64,000 bases of DNA, taken from Pelobates cultripes. Lineage: Eukaryota; Chordata; Amphibia; Anura; Pelobatidae. Below the pieces are notes generated by a model. That model was not told the origin of the DNA, did no database searches, and saw only the letters and a list, made by a program, of their open reading frames with translations. Location of the stretch: NCBI GenBank assembly GCA_933207985.1, contig OW240921.1:105227573-105291572 (forward strand), written 5' to 3'. This document shows, in pieces, positions 9,697 through 21,031 of this stretch (position 1 is the first letter of the stretch; each line of letters starts with the position of its first letter). The position numbers and the translations under genes are program-made.

Positions 9697-10693
9697 CTCA
9701 GAGGCAGTGATCAATACTGCTCTCCAGGAAGGCTTCCACTTCCTCATGCTACCATAGGATCTGGGATGTGTTCCAAGAATGGGCATCGTCTAATAATGTG
9801 GACTTCCTGCATCCTAGCAATACTGAAGTTTTGGAGTTTCTGCAAGAGGGCCTGGACAAGAGCCTTAGCCTCAGCACCCTGAAGGTTCAGTCTTCGGCAC
9901 TTTCAGCTTTGTGCAACATCTCATGGGCTTCGGATCCTTTGATTTCCAGGTTCTTCAAAGTGGCCTTCAGGTTGAGGCCTCCTTCCAGATCTACTACCCC
10001 TCCTTGGGACCTTCCTCTGGTGCTCAATTATCTCACTGAGGATCTGTTTGTTCCTCTTGAAAGTTTGGATGCTACTCTCCTGACGTATAAAACTTTGTGT
10101 TTGGTGGCAATTACTTCCGCAAGACGGATTTCAGAGATTAAGGCATTTTCTACATCATCTTCTTGTTTACGATTCTACCAAGATAGGGTGTGTCTGAAAC
10201 CAAACCAGAGTTTCTTCCTAAGGTGGTTTCTCAGTTTCATCTCTCTCAAGAAGTGGTTCTTCCATCATTTTACCCCAACCCCTCTTCTCAGGAGGAGGTT
10301 AGATGGCAACGTTTGGATGTCATGAACTGCCTGTCTGCATATCTTAAGCGTTCTGAGTCTTTCCGTAAAACGGACCAACTCTTTGTTTTGCCGTCGGGAG
10401 CAAGGAGAGGTGAGGCGGCTTCTTTATCTACGTTGAAACGTTGGATTTCTCTGGTTATTAAGAAGGCGTATATCTCTAATGGTATATCACCCCCACAGGA
10501 GATAAGAACTCATTCTACTAGAGCATTATCAACTTCAGGGGCTAGCTGGGCAGAGGTTCCATACGATGATATTTGCAGAGCAGCCACCTGGTCTTCTCTG
10601 ATGACATTCATGAAGCACTACAAACTAGATGTGGATTCTCCTTCATCCTCCTTTGGGAAGAGTATCCTGTCTACGGTTTCTTTATCCCGTTGA
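9697..10693 (+). pseudogene. DIRS tyrosine recombinase
   Basis: The recombinase would join the circular DNA copy to the genome. An N-terminal DNA-binding region (RKASTSSCYHRIWDVFQEWA from about 9730; LSLSTLKVQSSALSAL) leads into the catalytic domain. The first arginine is in TSARRISEIKAF (about 10117-10152). The HxxR pair is HSTR (10511-10522), and the nucleophile is the tyrosine of MKHYKLD (10619-10621). All of R, H, R and Y are present. A frameshift at about 10200-10212 splits the protein after VCLKP; the rest is open to the stop at 10693. The N-terminal start is unclear because a TGA lies upstream in this frame at about 9710. It sits downstream of pol as in other DIRS elements. Confidence 0.88.
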
Positions 10694-10789
10694 TATTAAA
10701 CTTTTCTTTGCTGCATGTGATTCAGTTTGGTGTAATTTCTTGGATTATTATTCCCACCCTATATTTCTGTGAAGCTTGGGTATTACCCA

Positions 10790-10883
10790 TAAGTGATGCT
10801 GCCATGATTAGCCAGGAATAGAGAAAATTTAAGACAAACTTACCGTAATTTTCTTTTCCTGGCTATTTCTCATGGCAGCATCA
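10790..10883 (+). repeat. DIRS internal complementary region
   Basis: Bases 10790-10820 are the exact reverse complement of the left terminus 5196-5226 (31/31). Bases 10821-10883 are the reverse complement of the right terminus 11028-11090 (62/63). The two halves abut, as expected for the template that joins the two ends when DIRS makes its circular DNA intermediate. Confidence 0.95.
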
Positions 10884-10924
10884 GGGTTCCCGCCCGTTCT
10901 TTTTTTTTCAGCTTTATAATTGGA

Positions 10925-11090
10925 GTGAGGTGTAGGGGGAGGAGGGACTCTTTATACCTATCAGTCTGATTAATTAATATAAATAATTTATTTCCTGTGA
11001 CTGCTAAGGGAGGAGCTACCCCGTAAGTGATGCTGCCATGAGAAATAGCCAGGAAAAGAAAATTACGGTAAGTTTGTCATAAATTTTCTC
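10925..11090 (+). repeat. DIRS right inverted terminal repeat and terminus
   Basis: Bases 10925-11055 are the inverse of the left repeat. The terminal extension 11056-11090 (aagaaaattacggtaagttt and onward to aaattttctc) is unique to this side. The extension contains GGTAAGT, a good 5' splice site. The genomic base triplet after the end (tat) matches the first three of the left end, fitting recombination at a short shared core. Confidence 0.9.
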
Positions 11091-13429
11091 TATTTTAGAA
11101 TACTAAAAGTTTGAGATATGATTTAGGTTTATGATACAGATTGCTGTAATGTTTGTATTTATTTTATTTTTTTATTTTCACAAATTATACAAAATGTATC
11201 GCAAAATGTATCGCACAAATAAAAATATATATACATTTAGACATGAAGGTATAAAAGTTTGTTGGTATGTGGACTATCTCAATTAAATAACATATATGAT
11301 AGTATTGCTTTTTTCAATGTTGTCTTGTATTTATGTATTTCGGATTTATTGCTTTAATTTACCTGCCATACTCCCCTTGTTCGATCCAATGGCATTTTTT
11401 TCTACTTTTTTTAATAAAAAATAGGAAGCTCGTCTTCTATGTTTCCATTACAACCCTCTGTGCTATAATAGAATTACTTAGTGTTAAAACACCTATGATT
11501 CTTTTCATTCCCCAATAAAGCTTTGGCAGATGTTGTAAACAAACTCAATAATACAAATGGATCAAGACATTTTTTTATCACTATTGATTTCCAGTCCGTT
11601 ACGTAATCTGTTTTCAATATTTGGTTCTTCGTGTCAGAAAGGGCACTTAAATGTTAGCGTCATAAGACCAGCAGAACAAATCTCTGTCTGTGTTTGAAGA
11701 AAGAGTATAATGAATGCAATATGAAATGTCTTTTTTTTTATTTTTATTATTATTCCTTAATTCCTAGGGGTTTATTCTCTAAACCTGTAATTTTTGTGAC
11801 GACTATAGACTTGCAAATTTTAGACCAAGCTATCAAAGTTGGAAAATAATCTCAAGCTGAGATCAATGTGTACATTGTATGTTTCTGTTTAAATGAAGTA
11901 CATATGTGGAGAATTGACAAAAATACTCTAGTTAGTGAATAAATGAATCATAATTTTACCATAGACTGAAGGAACTGTTATTCAGTAGGCAGTGCAAATC
12001 CATATGTCCAAAGACTCTAAAACTAGGAACTAGTGATAGCATAGATATGACTTAAAGCCTTGTGTAAGTGAATAATAACTATGAATTTTACATCACTTCA
12101 GCTGACATTTCTCACAAGGACCTGAGGTTTGTTGATATCTAAAGGGACACTATTGGTACAAATGCACTTAATAGGTTTTGGACTCAAAGACATGTTGCAT
12201 TTTTGTCATTGCTCAATTATTTTTAGTGTTGATAAAAAAGAAAACAAACATTGTGTAGCTTGCTGCAGCATCAGCCTGCACCTTAGACAATATCTCACTT
12301 TTCACACGAGGTGTTCCCGGGGTCTTTCAGTAAGGACTCACTGCTAATTTGAACGTTGAGTTTATTTACTTTTTCAGTCTCTGCAAACATCCAAAAGTGA
12401 TTCTGTTTGCCGATTAATTACAACTAATTGATTACAAAATCCTACAGTGATCAGGAAGCCTACTTGTGAAATCTACTGACAAGATGTAATTTGAGAGTGA
12501 CATATGCACAGTTCTTACGATATACAAGTTCTTACCTTAGCAGAGATTGGTGTCAAAATGGCTGCCCAAATATTGACACAGTGTGATATTACTGGAACAG
12601 GTAAAATGATGTACTGCAGAATTAAAGTCCAATAAAATTTGGTGCCTGTATAGCAATATTTGCATTTTAACGTTGAATAAACAAATATGTAAACACATGA
12701 GAATGGCATTCGTGTGTGTGTGTGAGATTGTTGTACTCAAGGGATGGTACTCGACACATATTGCATTTTTCTTTACTGCTGTTAAATCCAAAAACATCAT
12801 AAAACATATTAAACTTTTAAAATCGAGAACACTGGTGCAATATGTGTGTTACAATTGCGTGCAAAAATCATTTATTTGTGGCAGTAATTTCATTCTATAA
12901 TTACCCATAAACATGTTTTACAAATGCACATTTTCACTGAGATAATATGAACTGGTGGATGTCTGACAATGCAAGTCCAAAATGTCACGTAGGGATATGT
13001 TTACGCTCACAGAATTGATTTGAATTGATGGCCAGCTAATATACACTTTAGGTCCACAAATCAATTTGTCACAGTTCCAAGTTTGGAAATTGAAAGGAAC
13101 ATGGGCATGCCATGAATATAGACTTTATGGTTTATGGCGTTAGTTTAAGAAGTTAATTGGGTACACTTGGATACAAAATTCACAGCAGCATATTAATGCT
13201 GTGCATGTATTTGTAAAACATGCATACAGATAAAGTATACTAAAAGTATACAATTTTGAAGTAATAGGCACTAATATACCAACTTTACAAAGGTTTTAAA
13301 CTACCGATAAAATATGTATGGTCAATTTGTAAATCCGCCTCTTTTATGACATGCCACTGTCATACCAATTCACCCCTTTAATGACAGGTTGCTTTATGAT
13401 CTCTCCTCCCTTCTATTTTTGTCAATGTT
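11091..13429. other. AT-rich intergenic DNA with one MITE end
   Basis: No gene is visible. At 12141 the words aaagggacactattgg match the terminal repeat of the TTAA-flanked MITE family seen elsewhere in the window (for example 50213), so 12141 to about 12350 is probably a decayed copy. The rest is AT-rich with no structure I recognise. Confidence 0.5.
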
Positions 13430-13668
13430 TGCATCTGTGTATCTGCATGCAAATCAATGTGTGTATCTGTGTTTTTGTGTATCTGTAAGTGTGGCTGTGT
13501 ATCTGCATGTGTGTCAGTGTGTGTATCTGTGTGTCTGTGTATCTGCATGTGTATCACTGTGTGTGTCTATGTGCCAGTGTGTGTATCTGTGTTTGTATGT
13601 GTATAAGTGGAATGATGGTTGGATGAGTAGATAGAAATTAGATAGATTTGTAAATAGATAGATAGATT
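13430..13668. repeat. TGTGTATCTG minisatellite and GATA repeat
   Basis: Degenerate repeats of tgtgtatctg/tgtgtgtc fill 13430-13610, followed by (gata)n-like sequence at 13628-13668. The Val/Cys/Ser-rich open frame here is a by-product of the repeat. Confidence 0.85.
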
Positions 13669-13981
13669 TATGTGTGAACTAAGAGACAGATCTGCCTGAT
13701 TTTGAATGTCATTTTCTGAAAGTAAAAAATACAACTGATTGTTGTAAAACAAACAATTGATTGCAGCATAATTTGAATGCGAATGGCACTAAATATTTAT
13801 CAGTCTGCTCATTGATTTTTTTTTTTTAACAATGCATTAGTTGGACTTGACCTGTCATTGTTATAAATTGTACTTGAAGTTAATTGGGAATGCAGCTGTA
13901 AAAGATCGATAAGTATGTGTTTGAAGGGAGGGAAGGGTAAAAGAGGGAAAACATTTTTTTCTGATACGGTTATCTTCCAGA
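13669..13981. other. no gene seen
   Basis: Plain AT-rich sequence with a poly-T run at 13818-13828. Nothing recognised. Confidence 0.6.
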
Positions 13982-13985
13982 TTAA

Positions 13986-14058
13986 CCCCTTAAGGACCAA
14001 ACTTCTGGAATAAAAGGGAATCATGACATTTCACACATGTCATGTGTCCTTAAGGGGG
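13986..14058. mobile_element. 73-bp MITE flanked by TTAA
   Basis: TTAA at 13982-13985 and 14059-14062 flank a hairpin element. It starts ccccttaaggaccaaacttc and ends atgtgtccttaaggggg. The ends are inverse to each other. TTAA duplication plus C-rich ends fits a piggyBac-like non-autonomous element, but no transposase is present to confirm it. Confidence 0.65.
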
Positions 14059-15372
14059 TTAAAGTTGTTATAATTTTTAAGAACATTTTCCTGATACATT
14101 AGCATATATTGACATAACTTACTGTAGTATTACTTTTGTTACAATGATCTCTTGGAGGTATAATTTCCTTGCAATAGATATATGTATGTATCAAACAATA
14201 CATTTTCAAAATAATTTATTATTGCATTATTTTTATTACTATGGATCCTGTCCCCTCCAACATGTCCATTATCCATATAATATCCCCAACATTCCCTCCT
14301 CCCCCTCAAAACACACATAACAGTCAACGTCTCTCCCACAACACATAACTGTTCCTATCACACCAAAATGCACGCTACAGCTCCTGTTCTCTCTCACATA
14401 CACTACTGATCTGATCCTCCATACATTTTCTACAACCCCAATTTCCCCCCACACACACACACAACAGCCTCAGCCCCCCCCTACACACACACACACACAC
14501 ACTTGTTGCCACCCCATTGTTTTTCCCAAAACATACACTTATATAGATACTATACATATAGCAAGGAGGGTAATCCCAGATATAGACACTATATGTATAG
14601 CAAGGAGGGTAAATCCTGCCTTGGCATCTTTTCTTAATCTTAGTGCTACCTCCTTATACTTCCATCTCAATACACCAGGCAAATCCATGTTCTCTCTAAG
14701 CAAGCTTCCCAGTAATTGCTAGGTTACCAAGTACCTAGAACTCAACACAACAAAGTAAGCCTTTATATATAACGGAAGCTTGCCTTATTCCCTAAACCTG
14801 TAAAAACCTTTCACCTTCCCATATTATAGAAAAATTAAAGATGGGAATTTACATAACTTTAATTAATTAATGTATTTTTAAATAATAACAATGCATATAC
14901 AGTTGTTTTCTGAGATAATTTTATTTTTATTAACATCTAAATTTGCTTAAAATGAAACTGATTACCTGTTGCAAATAATAAACCTTTTTCATATATGCAA
15001 TCTTGTGCCCATGTCAAATAAAAATCAGATAGATTTATTAGACTTATCATCTTGTTCTCGTGTCCTGTATTTCAAGCGGTAATTGACTTTGTCTTAACGG
15101 TTTTCTTCATCGTCTTCTAGTTTTATAAGGGTTTGGTTTCTATTCATCAATATTTTGAAACTTTTGAAAGGTTGTATTCTTTTATCTAGATCTAGATCAT
15201 AGACACAAGATCATGTGCTATCATTTTTTTCCATTCAACATTCTTTTTATGATTGATATTCATTTATTTGTTTCTTTTTTTTATACATATTACCCAAATT
15301 CTTGAAATTGAATATCTTATTTTATTGTTTTACTTGTATATTTCTTTTATATTTGTTTATAAATATAATGAT
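14059..15372. other. no gene; CA repeats and a 39-base tandem duplication
   Basis: A C/A-rich stretch with (ca)n at 14448-14463 and 14485-14502 lies in 14250-14535. Bases 14542-14578 and 14581-14616 are near-identical copies (tatagatactatacatatag... caaggagggtaa). Beyond 14620 the sequence is AT-rich without recognisable features. Confidence 0.6.
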
Positions 15373-15970
15373 AAGTAGAAATGCAATGTGAAGTCTAAAA
15401 CATGATGCCTGTGCTTATTTGCATGTCATAAAGCTGGGATGCCTGGTATATTAGTTGAAACATTATATTTCAAGTTTCTGTGCCCAAGAGGGACTTTTCA
15501 AAGTCTAATTTGAGTTATCCAGTGAATGCACAACAGTAATTTGTTTGTATTTACTGTGGGGAGATTTATTTGGTTTCACCACAAATTGTTTTGGCACTTA
15601 TCTATATGCTCTCAGAGAGACTTCAACCTCCAGACAAGAACCAGCACTATGCTGATGAGACTCAAAAGGGTGAAACTGTACAGTCCATGACTAGTGTCTG
15701 GTCGTTGGTCCTTTTGTATCATACCCTATGATTTTATTTAAAAAAAAGAAGAAAAAAAAAAGAGATGTGTTTAAAATGGTTTAATATGCTAAGAGAACCT
15801 ACAGAAATGCAAGATTTAGTCTAAAAGACAATGCATCTATGTACTCATTTGCATATTAAGCTGGGAACTCTGGGAAAGCTGTGGAAACAAGTGACCTCAC
15901 ATTTCTGTGAGGAGATCCTTTCAAAGTACAACTTGAGATATTGAAATATGCATTTGATGCACAACAATAA
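15373..15970 (+). repeat. ~427-bp tandem repeat, about 1.4 units, hammerhead-bearing
   Basis: The block at 15378-15540 recurs in diverged form at 15804-15968 with the same order of words: gaaatgcaa, agtctaaaa, atttgcat, aagctggga, cttttcaaagt and gaatgcacaaca/gatgcacaacaa. The offset is 426-431 bases. The single complete unit contains a hammerhead-like motif at 15640-15712. The second unit is cut by a GATA microsatellite at 15970. The organisation recalls amphibian hammerhead satellites or retrozyme/Penelope terminal repeats. Confidence 0.6.
15638..15712 (+). ncRNA. hammerhead-ribozyme-like motif (type I), degenerate
   Basis: Core CTGATGA at 15652-15658 and GAAA at 15672-15675 are joined by a stem II segment (gactc-aaaa-gggt). 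A short stem III (CTG/CAG, 15676-15683) leads to the GTC cleavage triplet at 15683-15685. Stem I closes as ATG/CAT next to the core and, beyond a small internal loop, as ACCAGCACT with AGTG-t-CTGGT (15640-15648 with 15692-15702). Stem II appears to lack one base before GAAA (the expected C pairing with G15659), so present activity is doubtful. The very short stem III is like that of amphibian satellite hammerheads. Confidence 0.5.
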
Positions 15971-16089
15971 GGATAGATAGATAAATAGATAGAGAATGTT
16001 AACTCATCGACATAAACATTCTGTTCTTTTATCTACAACAATGTAAGCATATTTTCAGGACACTTATTATGGAGCACTTGTGTTTGCTC

Positions 16090-16488
16090 AAAGGGATACT
16101 CTAAGAATCAAAACAACTATGGCTTTAATGAAGCAATTTTGGTGTATAGATCATGCCACTGAAGTGACACTGCCTAATTATCTGTAATTGAGGAGTTAAA
16201 TCACTTGCTCGGTTAATTCAATTTTAATTACGCAAAGGAGCCTGCTGCAGGCTGTAAAGGGAATAAATAGAGCCTGAGAAATGGAGAAATTAATGTCTAA
16301 ATTAAACACATTGTGCAATAATAGAAGTCCTCAGCCAGGAGGGGTTGAGGGTATTTACGGCAACATAAAGAAGAAATGTAATTCCTAAACAGCAGAAAAT
16401 TGAGCAGTGACAGTACAGGTATAAGATCTATACACCAAACACATTTTTATTAAGTTAAAGTTGTTTTGGTGTTTAGAGTGTTTCTTTA
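16090..16488. mobile_element. MITE, ~400 bp with ~63-base inverted ends
   Basis: The left end aaagggatactctaagaatc extends to ggtgtatagatc. The right end from gatctatacaccaaacacat to gtttagagtgtttcttt is its inverse over about 63 bases. The right flank has TTAA; the left flank is tcaa. No coding. Confidence 0.75.
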
Positions 16489-18530
16489 AAATGTAGGAGA
16501 GTTGAATCAGATAGCAGTGATGTAAGTAATAAAGCTAGGAGTATATATTTTACCCACATTGAAATTAAATATTTAGTTTAGGTCCCAGTGATATCGAGCT
16601 ACACTGTAAAGAGCGGTGGGTTTGAAAATAATTTTTACATGTGATCTAACTAAATTCCTATATTTCGTATGTGAGACAAATAGCCTTGAAAGATTTTTTT
16701 TCAGAAATCTTTGCAAAAAAGGTTCAAATAAAAATGTTTTGCAACATTTTACGTATGTGTGCGCCAAGCTGGACTTGTGTATTAAATATGTTCTTAGACC
16801 ATTTTAAGCTACAGCAGAACTGCTAATAAAAAAAATGCATGTTCTGTGTGTGATTTGAACAGTTTTTTTTTACTCACATGCATCTAGTTAGATTAAGGAA
16901 AAGATTCCTATTTGGTAACAAGTAAAGTGTAGCAGTGTAGGAAATGTTTTGCTGATTCTCATCCCAAAAATGAGAATTGCAATAAATTCTGCTATTCAGT
17001 TGTTTGTAATAAGCTTTATTGTATGCAACAAATTAAACAACAAACAGAAATAAAGATTAATTCACAGATGAATGGATAAAAAAAGGGCCAAAGATGTATT
17101 GTCTGTTCTTCACCAGACCTATGTACTTCTAAAATGTCCTTTATTGTAACTAAATGCACACTGCTGTGAAAATAGTTAAAACAAATAAACTAAACAAAAA
17201 GAAAAAGAAAATGTAAATGTATCAATCCAAAACCGTGTGAAAAAAAAGTGTATAGATGGAAAGTGCTGACTAGCAGATTTCAAAGCTCTCTGTGCCCATC
17301 TCCAGTTCTGCTCAGAGCAGGAAGTTTCTGCTACATGTAGTTCCGTTAACAGCTTTATGTTTGAGAAAACACTGCAAACTGAAAATATTGACTTACAAAG
17401 CTGTGACATAACTGCCAAGGAGGAAGTACATAGAATGCAGGAAATTGGACAAATGAGACAGGGTTAAAATAAGGAATATATATTTATTTGTAAATGCCAT
17501 AAAGAATTAAGCATGATAAAATTATTATTCACTAATTATTTCAGCCAAAAGCAATAAAATGTAAAAAGTTGTGTTAGTGTCTGGAGTACCCATTTAGTAC
17601 TGTTGGATGTCTTCCCTAAACCAAAATAATGTCACAAAATAAGCCCCAGAGAGGCTTTGTGAAGAAAGAAATAATAGATTTTCTCTAAAACATCATCTAA
17701 AGAAATTAATCTTTGACTTCTAATTAAAAAAACAATCAACATAATGTGCATGCCTTGTAAAACATTATTCCTATCGCTTCTCTTTGGTGGAAACTAAATT
17801 GTGCAGCATTTTCTTACCAGTAGAATGAATGTTTTTTCTAATAATATGATTTTAACATACAGAGATATTGGTGAATTCTTGTTTAAAGACACAGCAAAGA
17901 AAGCATATTTATCAACATTGATGGCACTTTATAGTGAAGATACAGATACCGTAAAAAAAGATGTGCATACAATTGTGTAGTCAGCACTTACTTATGAATA
18001 CCTTACTAGGAATCCGGAACCCTGTGCTGAGACTGGTCCAATACAGCCTCCAGGTTCTCCTTCAGTGATGTCAGCAAGCATGCTGACGTCGCCTTTTATG
18101 TCATCCAATCCTTCTCATTGACAAGCATTGGATCAGAGAGCATATTCGTGGGAAAATATTGTGCATCGCTAACCAAATGCTGCTATCAGCAACATTTGTT
18201 TGCAGGACCAAGTTTCACTTGGTTTTGGAGACAGGTGAGCCTTTAGTGGTCTCTATCTGTGTGTACTATGTCATGCTAAATCTAATTTCAATGTATATTC
18301 CTGTACATTAGGTAATTAGATGTTAACAGATGAAGTTAGTATAATGTCAATTTAGCTCATGGAAGGATATTTGCAAAGTAGCCAGATTGGAAAACAATTT
18401 CAAAGACAGCTGTTTTTGTAGCCTCACTACTTTCTCCTGAAATGTTTTTAATGGCACAAATTCTGAGTAGGAACATCGAACCTTTAGCATTTCTATAATG
18501 TTTCTTCTTTCTTATTCCCAGCTGTAGTAT
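16489..18530. other. no gene; repeat relics
   Basis: 17277-17325 is related to 4990-5040 (gatttcaaagctctc, ttctgctcagagcag). 18000-18200 has a hairpin (atccaat...attggat) and MITE-like text. Otherwise AT-rich sequence with no recognised feature. Confidence 0.45.
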
Positions 18531-18534
18531 ACAC

Positions 18535-19034
18535 TGTGACAAACTTACTTCCCTGTGTGTGTTTGTCCAGGATCCTTTGGCAACCGCACAGCCTTCAAGG
18601 GTAAGGAAGCCAGGCCAATACAAAGTCCAGTTTCAAAGGCCTCTGGCCTGTTTATTTTCTGTTGTTAAGAAGAAGCAGGATACAACAGGATACAACCGGA
18701 TACAACAGGCAGCAAACCTTCTTTCTCCTCAAAACACTTCCCTCACTCCACCCTGCTTTAACTGCAGTCATATGGCTGATCACAGCCCCTACAGGTGAGG
18801 CTAATGACCTCATTATTTAGTGAGCCAGAACTCCTCAGAATACCTGCACTGGACTCATGCACAGCCACTCTGACAGTGGGTGGAGAATTGGCCCACCCTG
18901 CCCTCCTGAATACTCCACCCCAGGGACCCAAATAACAACATAGAAAAAACCTACATTTCAACTTAATTACCCACATGTCAGGATAGTGGCTGCGTAAAAG
19001 TCTGGGTGACCACCATCCCCAACACTCTGTCACA
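18535..19034. mobile_element. solo LTR, 500 bp, TSD acac
   Basis: Starts TGTGACAAACTTAC and ends CACTCTGTCACA, giving perfect TGTGAC/GTCACA terminal inversions. Four-base direct repeats acac flank it at 18531-18534 and 19035-19038. Size, TG...CA ends and target duplication fit a solo LTR left by recombination of a gypsy- or ERV-type element. No internal coding region is nearby. It contains a small gatacaac triplication at 18676-18708. Confidence 0.75.
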
Positions 19035-19038
19035 ACAC

Positions 19039-19621
19039 GTTGTGAAGCAAATAAAACTATGGAAACAGATCCTCTGATTTGTCTGGAAAGTTGGATTTCA
19101 ACTCAATGTGGAAATACTGACCATGATTGTCTTATTAATATTATTAACGTAGACTAGTAGTCCACAAATCGTGTTTATAGCAAGTTTACATTCAGACAGG
19201 TATAGACATATCTACACATTGTGCTGGCAAAATCACAAGTACATTTATAAATTAAATGATATAACTAACTAAAGATCACTTAGTGTAAACTTGTCACAAA
19301 CTGCATCCCACAATTCCTTGCATCCTTGTGTTGCAGACTGTTTCCTTATAATTTGGGAGTGAGAGAGCTGCTCCCAGCACCCTGGAATGAAATAGTTCTT
19401 TCTGGACACAGAGACATGTGAGTCAAGACTAGTTCTAGACTTTTGAGTCCCTGTGTATATCTTTGTATAGTATCATCATTGCTTTAATTCTCTAATAACT
19501 CTGATATTAAAAGTGATGTTCAGTTTTACATTATGGGGAGTTATTTTGACCTTATGAATGACAGGCATTCTCTCCCAAATCTAAATATAAATATTACTCA
19601 CCTTTTTCTCTAGTGGCATGT
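19039..19621. other. no gene; pre-insertion repeat
   Basis: Nothing recognised to about 19550. 19556-19621 together with 21636-21900 probably belong to one older MITE that the Penelope-like element interrupted (the right part ends gcccctttaa). Confidence 0.45.
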
Positions 19622-19727
19622 CCTCTTATTCCAGTGAGAAAAAAAGCAGTATAAACCGTGGCGCTAGACAAAGCAGCTAGAACACACTAAGTGGGAATAA
19701 TCACAAAAATCCTACAGGAAAGTGAAT

Positions 19728-20314
19728 GTATACAAAGGAATAGTGTGCAGCGCAAATATGTGATACCACAAAATGGAGTGTAATACATGCACTGTGGAGG
19801 TATAAATACCCAATAAAAACACACAAATACCCAAATATATAAACAGGATCAGATGTTAACCAGGAATCAAATGCTGGAGGGTTCAATAATATAACCCTTT
19901 TCTGAAAGTCTATTTTCGGGTGATAGTGTTTGCAGAAGAAAAATCCAAAGGGTATTCCTCTATGTGAAGCTTGTTCCTCAAAATGAATGGTATAGAACAG
20001 GCACACCATTTACAAAAGCAAGTATTCACATTTATTCATAAAAAAGTATAAAAATTCTTACATAAAAGTTGTAGTGATGCTGTTCACAGGTAGATACCAT
20101 AAGCACAATAAGTTTCGACAAACACACTCGTCTTCCTCAGGTGCAGTAACATTTCACAAGCTTCAAACACATTTAAATACACATATCAGTGCGGGAAAAC
20201 GGGTACTTTCAACCCGCCTCCTTCGCCAGATAACCAATTAGCAATGTTGTCTGTAGTCTTCTTTTTTGGTCCCGTCGGGTTGCTGTAGTCGCGGCAAATT
20301 ACTTCCGGTTTCCG
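19728..20314 (-). repeat. Penelope-like terminal repeat, left inverted arm
   Basis: Reverse complement of 21032-21617. It contains on the minus strand a hammerhead-like core: CTGAGGA, stem II gacgag...ttgtc (one G-U pair), then GAAAC, at about 20108-20141. Confidence 0.88.
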
Positions 20315-20789
20315 ATCCAATAAGGATGTATATGGCAATTCTTTGAAAGGCTTTTATAACTGTGGGAACTGTAGAGCTTGTAAAACTAGTAGAATTTTAA
20401 CTAAGAAAACAGAAAAATTCCAGTCTAATACCACAAAAAAGGAATTTATAACCTGCAGTTCCAATAATATTATTTATTTATTAACATGCATATGTGGTTT
20501 ACAATATGTGGGGCGGACTATCCAACCACTAAAGACTAGAATTAGTGAACACTTAAGGAACGTACAGAACGGAGTATTAACCCATTCTGTATCTGCACAT
20601 ATCCATGAAAATCATAATGGAGATACAAAAGTTTTGCACTTTATGGGGATTCAAAAGGTTTTGAAACCCTGGAGAGGGGATGACTATTTAAGGATCCTTA
20701 ATAAGACAGAGATGAAATGGATCTTTGATTTAGAAACCCTCTCTCCCCATGGGTTAAATATTGATTTTGATATGTATAATTATATTTAA
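20315..20789 (+). pseudogene. Penelope-like GIY-YIG endonuclease fragment
   Basis: The frame is open from the arm junction at 20315 and stops at 20789. It is about 148 residues from the first in-frame TTG at 20343, and no upstream ATG precedes the Cys motif. A CGNCRACK zinc-type motif is followed by NNIIYLLTCICGLQYVGRT, the GIY-YIG core (IYLL and YVGRT), then the catalytic-helix R of KTRISEHLRNV. Further on are KVLHFMGIQKVLKPWRG and the typical C-terminus HGLNIDFDMYN. This is the C-terminal endonuclease of Penelope-like elements, which cuts target DNA. The RT that should precede it is absent, so this is a 5'-truncated gene although its own frame is undamaged. Confidence 0.87.
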
Positions 20790-21031
20790 TATTACGATTT
20801 TCTAAATATTATTATGTAGGTATTCTCTATTATTATCTCTCTTTTTTATGTATGTTTTAACCCCCTTTTTTATATTTTTTATTTATGTATGGACTTTATT
20901 ATGGACTCATATGGATCATAAGTTACGATCCATCAGTATTCAGATATTATATGCGTGGTATATGGAACGCATGCGAACTATCATTGGCAGTTCGTGGAAT
21001 GCACAGAATCCGGAAGTAAAGCGCGAAGTAC

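Larger units (their letters stand above)
5196..11090 (+). mobile_element. DIRS-type tyrosine-recombinase retrotransposon, near full length
   Basis: A 5.9-kb element has every structural hallmark of DIRS. It has inverted terminal repeats (5196-5324 and 10925-11090), gag, RT/RNase H with a methylase-like tail, a tyrosine recombinase, and an internal complementary region (10790-10883). That region exactly complements the left terminus and, next to it, the right terminus. The base junctions set the element limits at 5196 and 11090. Coding regions have several lesions (gag T-run frameshift; RT frameshift, stop and frameshift; recombinase frameshift), so the copy is non-autonomous, though ends that could be used in trans are intact. 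A leader with promoter-like motifs and two introns precedes gag. Confidence 0.93.

Noticed and set aside
8495..9757. 420-residue open frame overlapping DIRS pol
   Set aside because: It is the shadow of pol in another frame; the RNase H and methylase motifs lie in the frame ending at 9692.
13620..13668. CRISPR-like array
   Set aside because: Simple GATA microsatellite; the sequence is eukaryotic.
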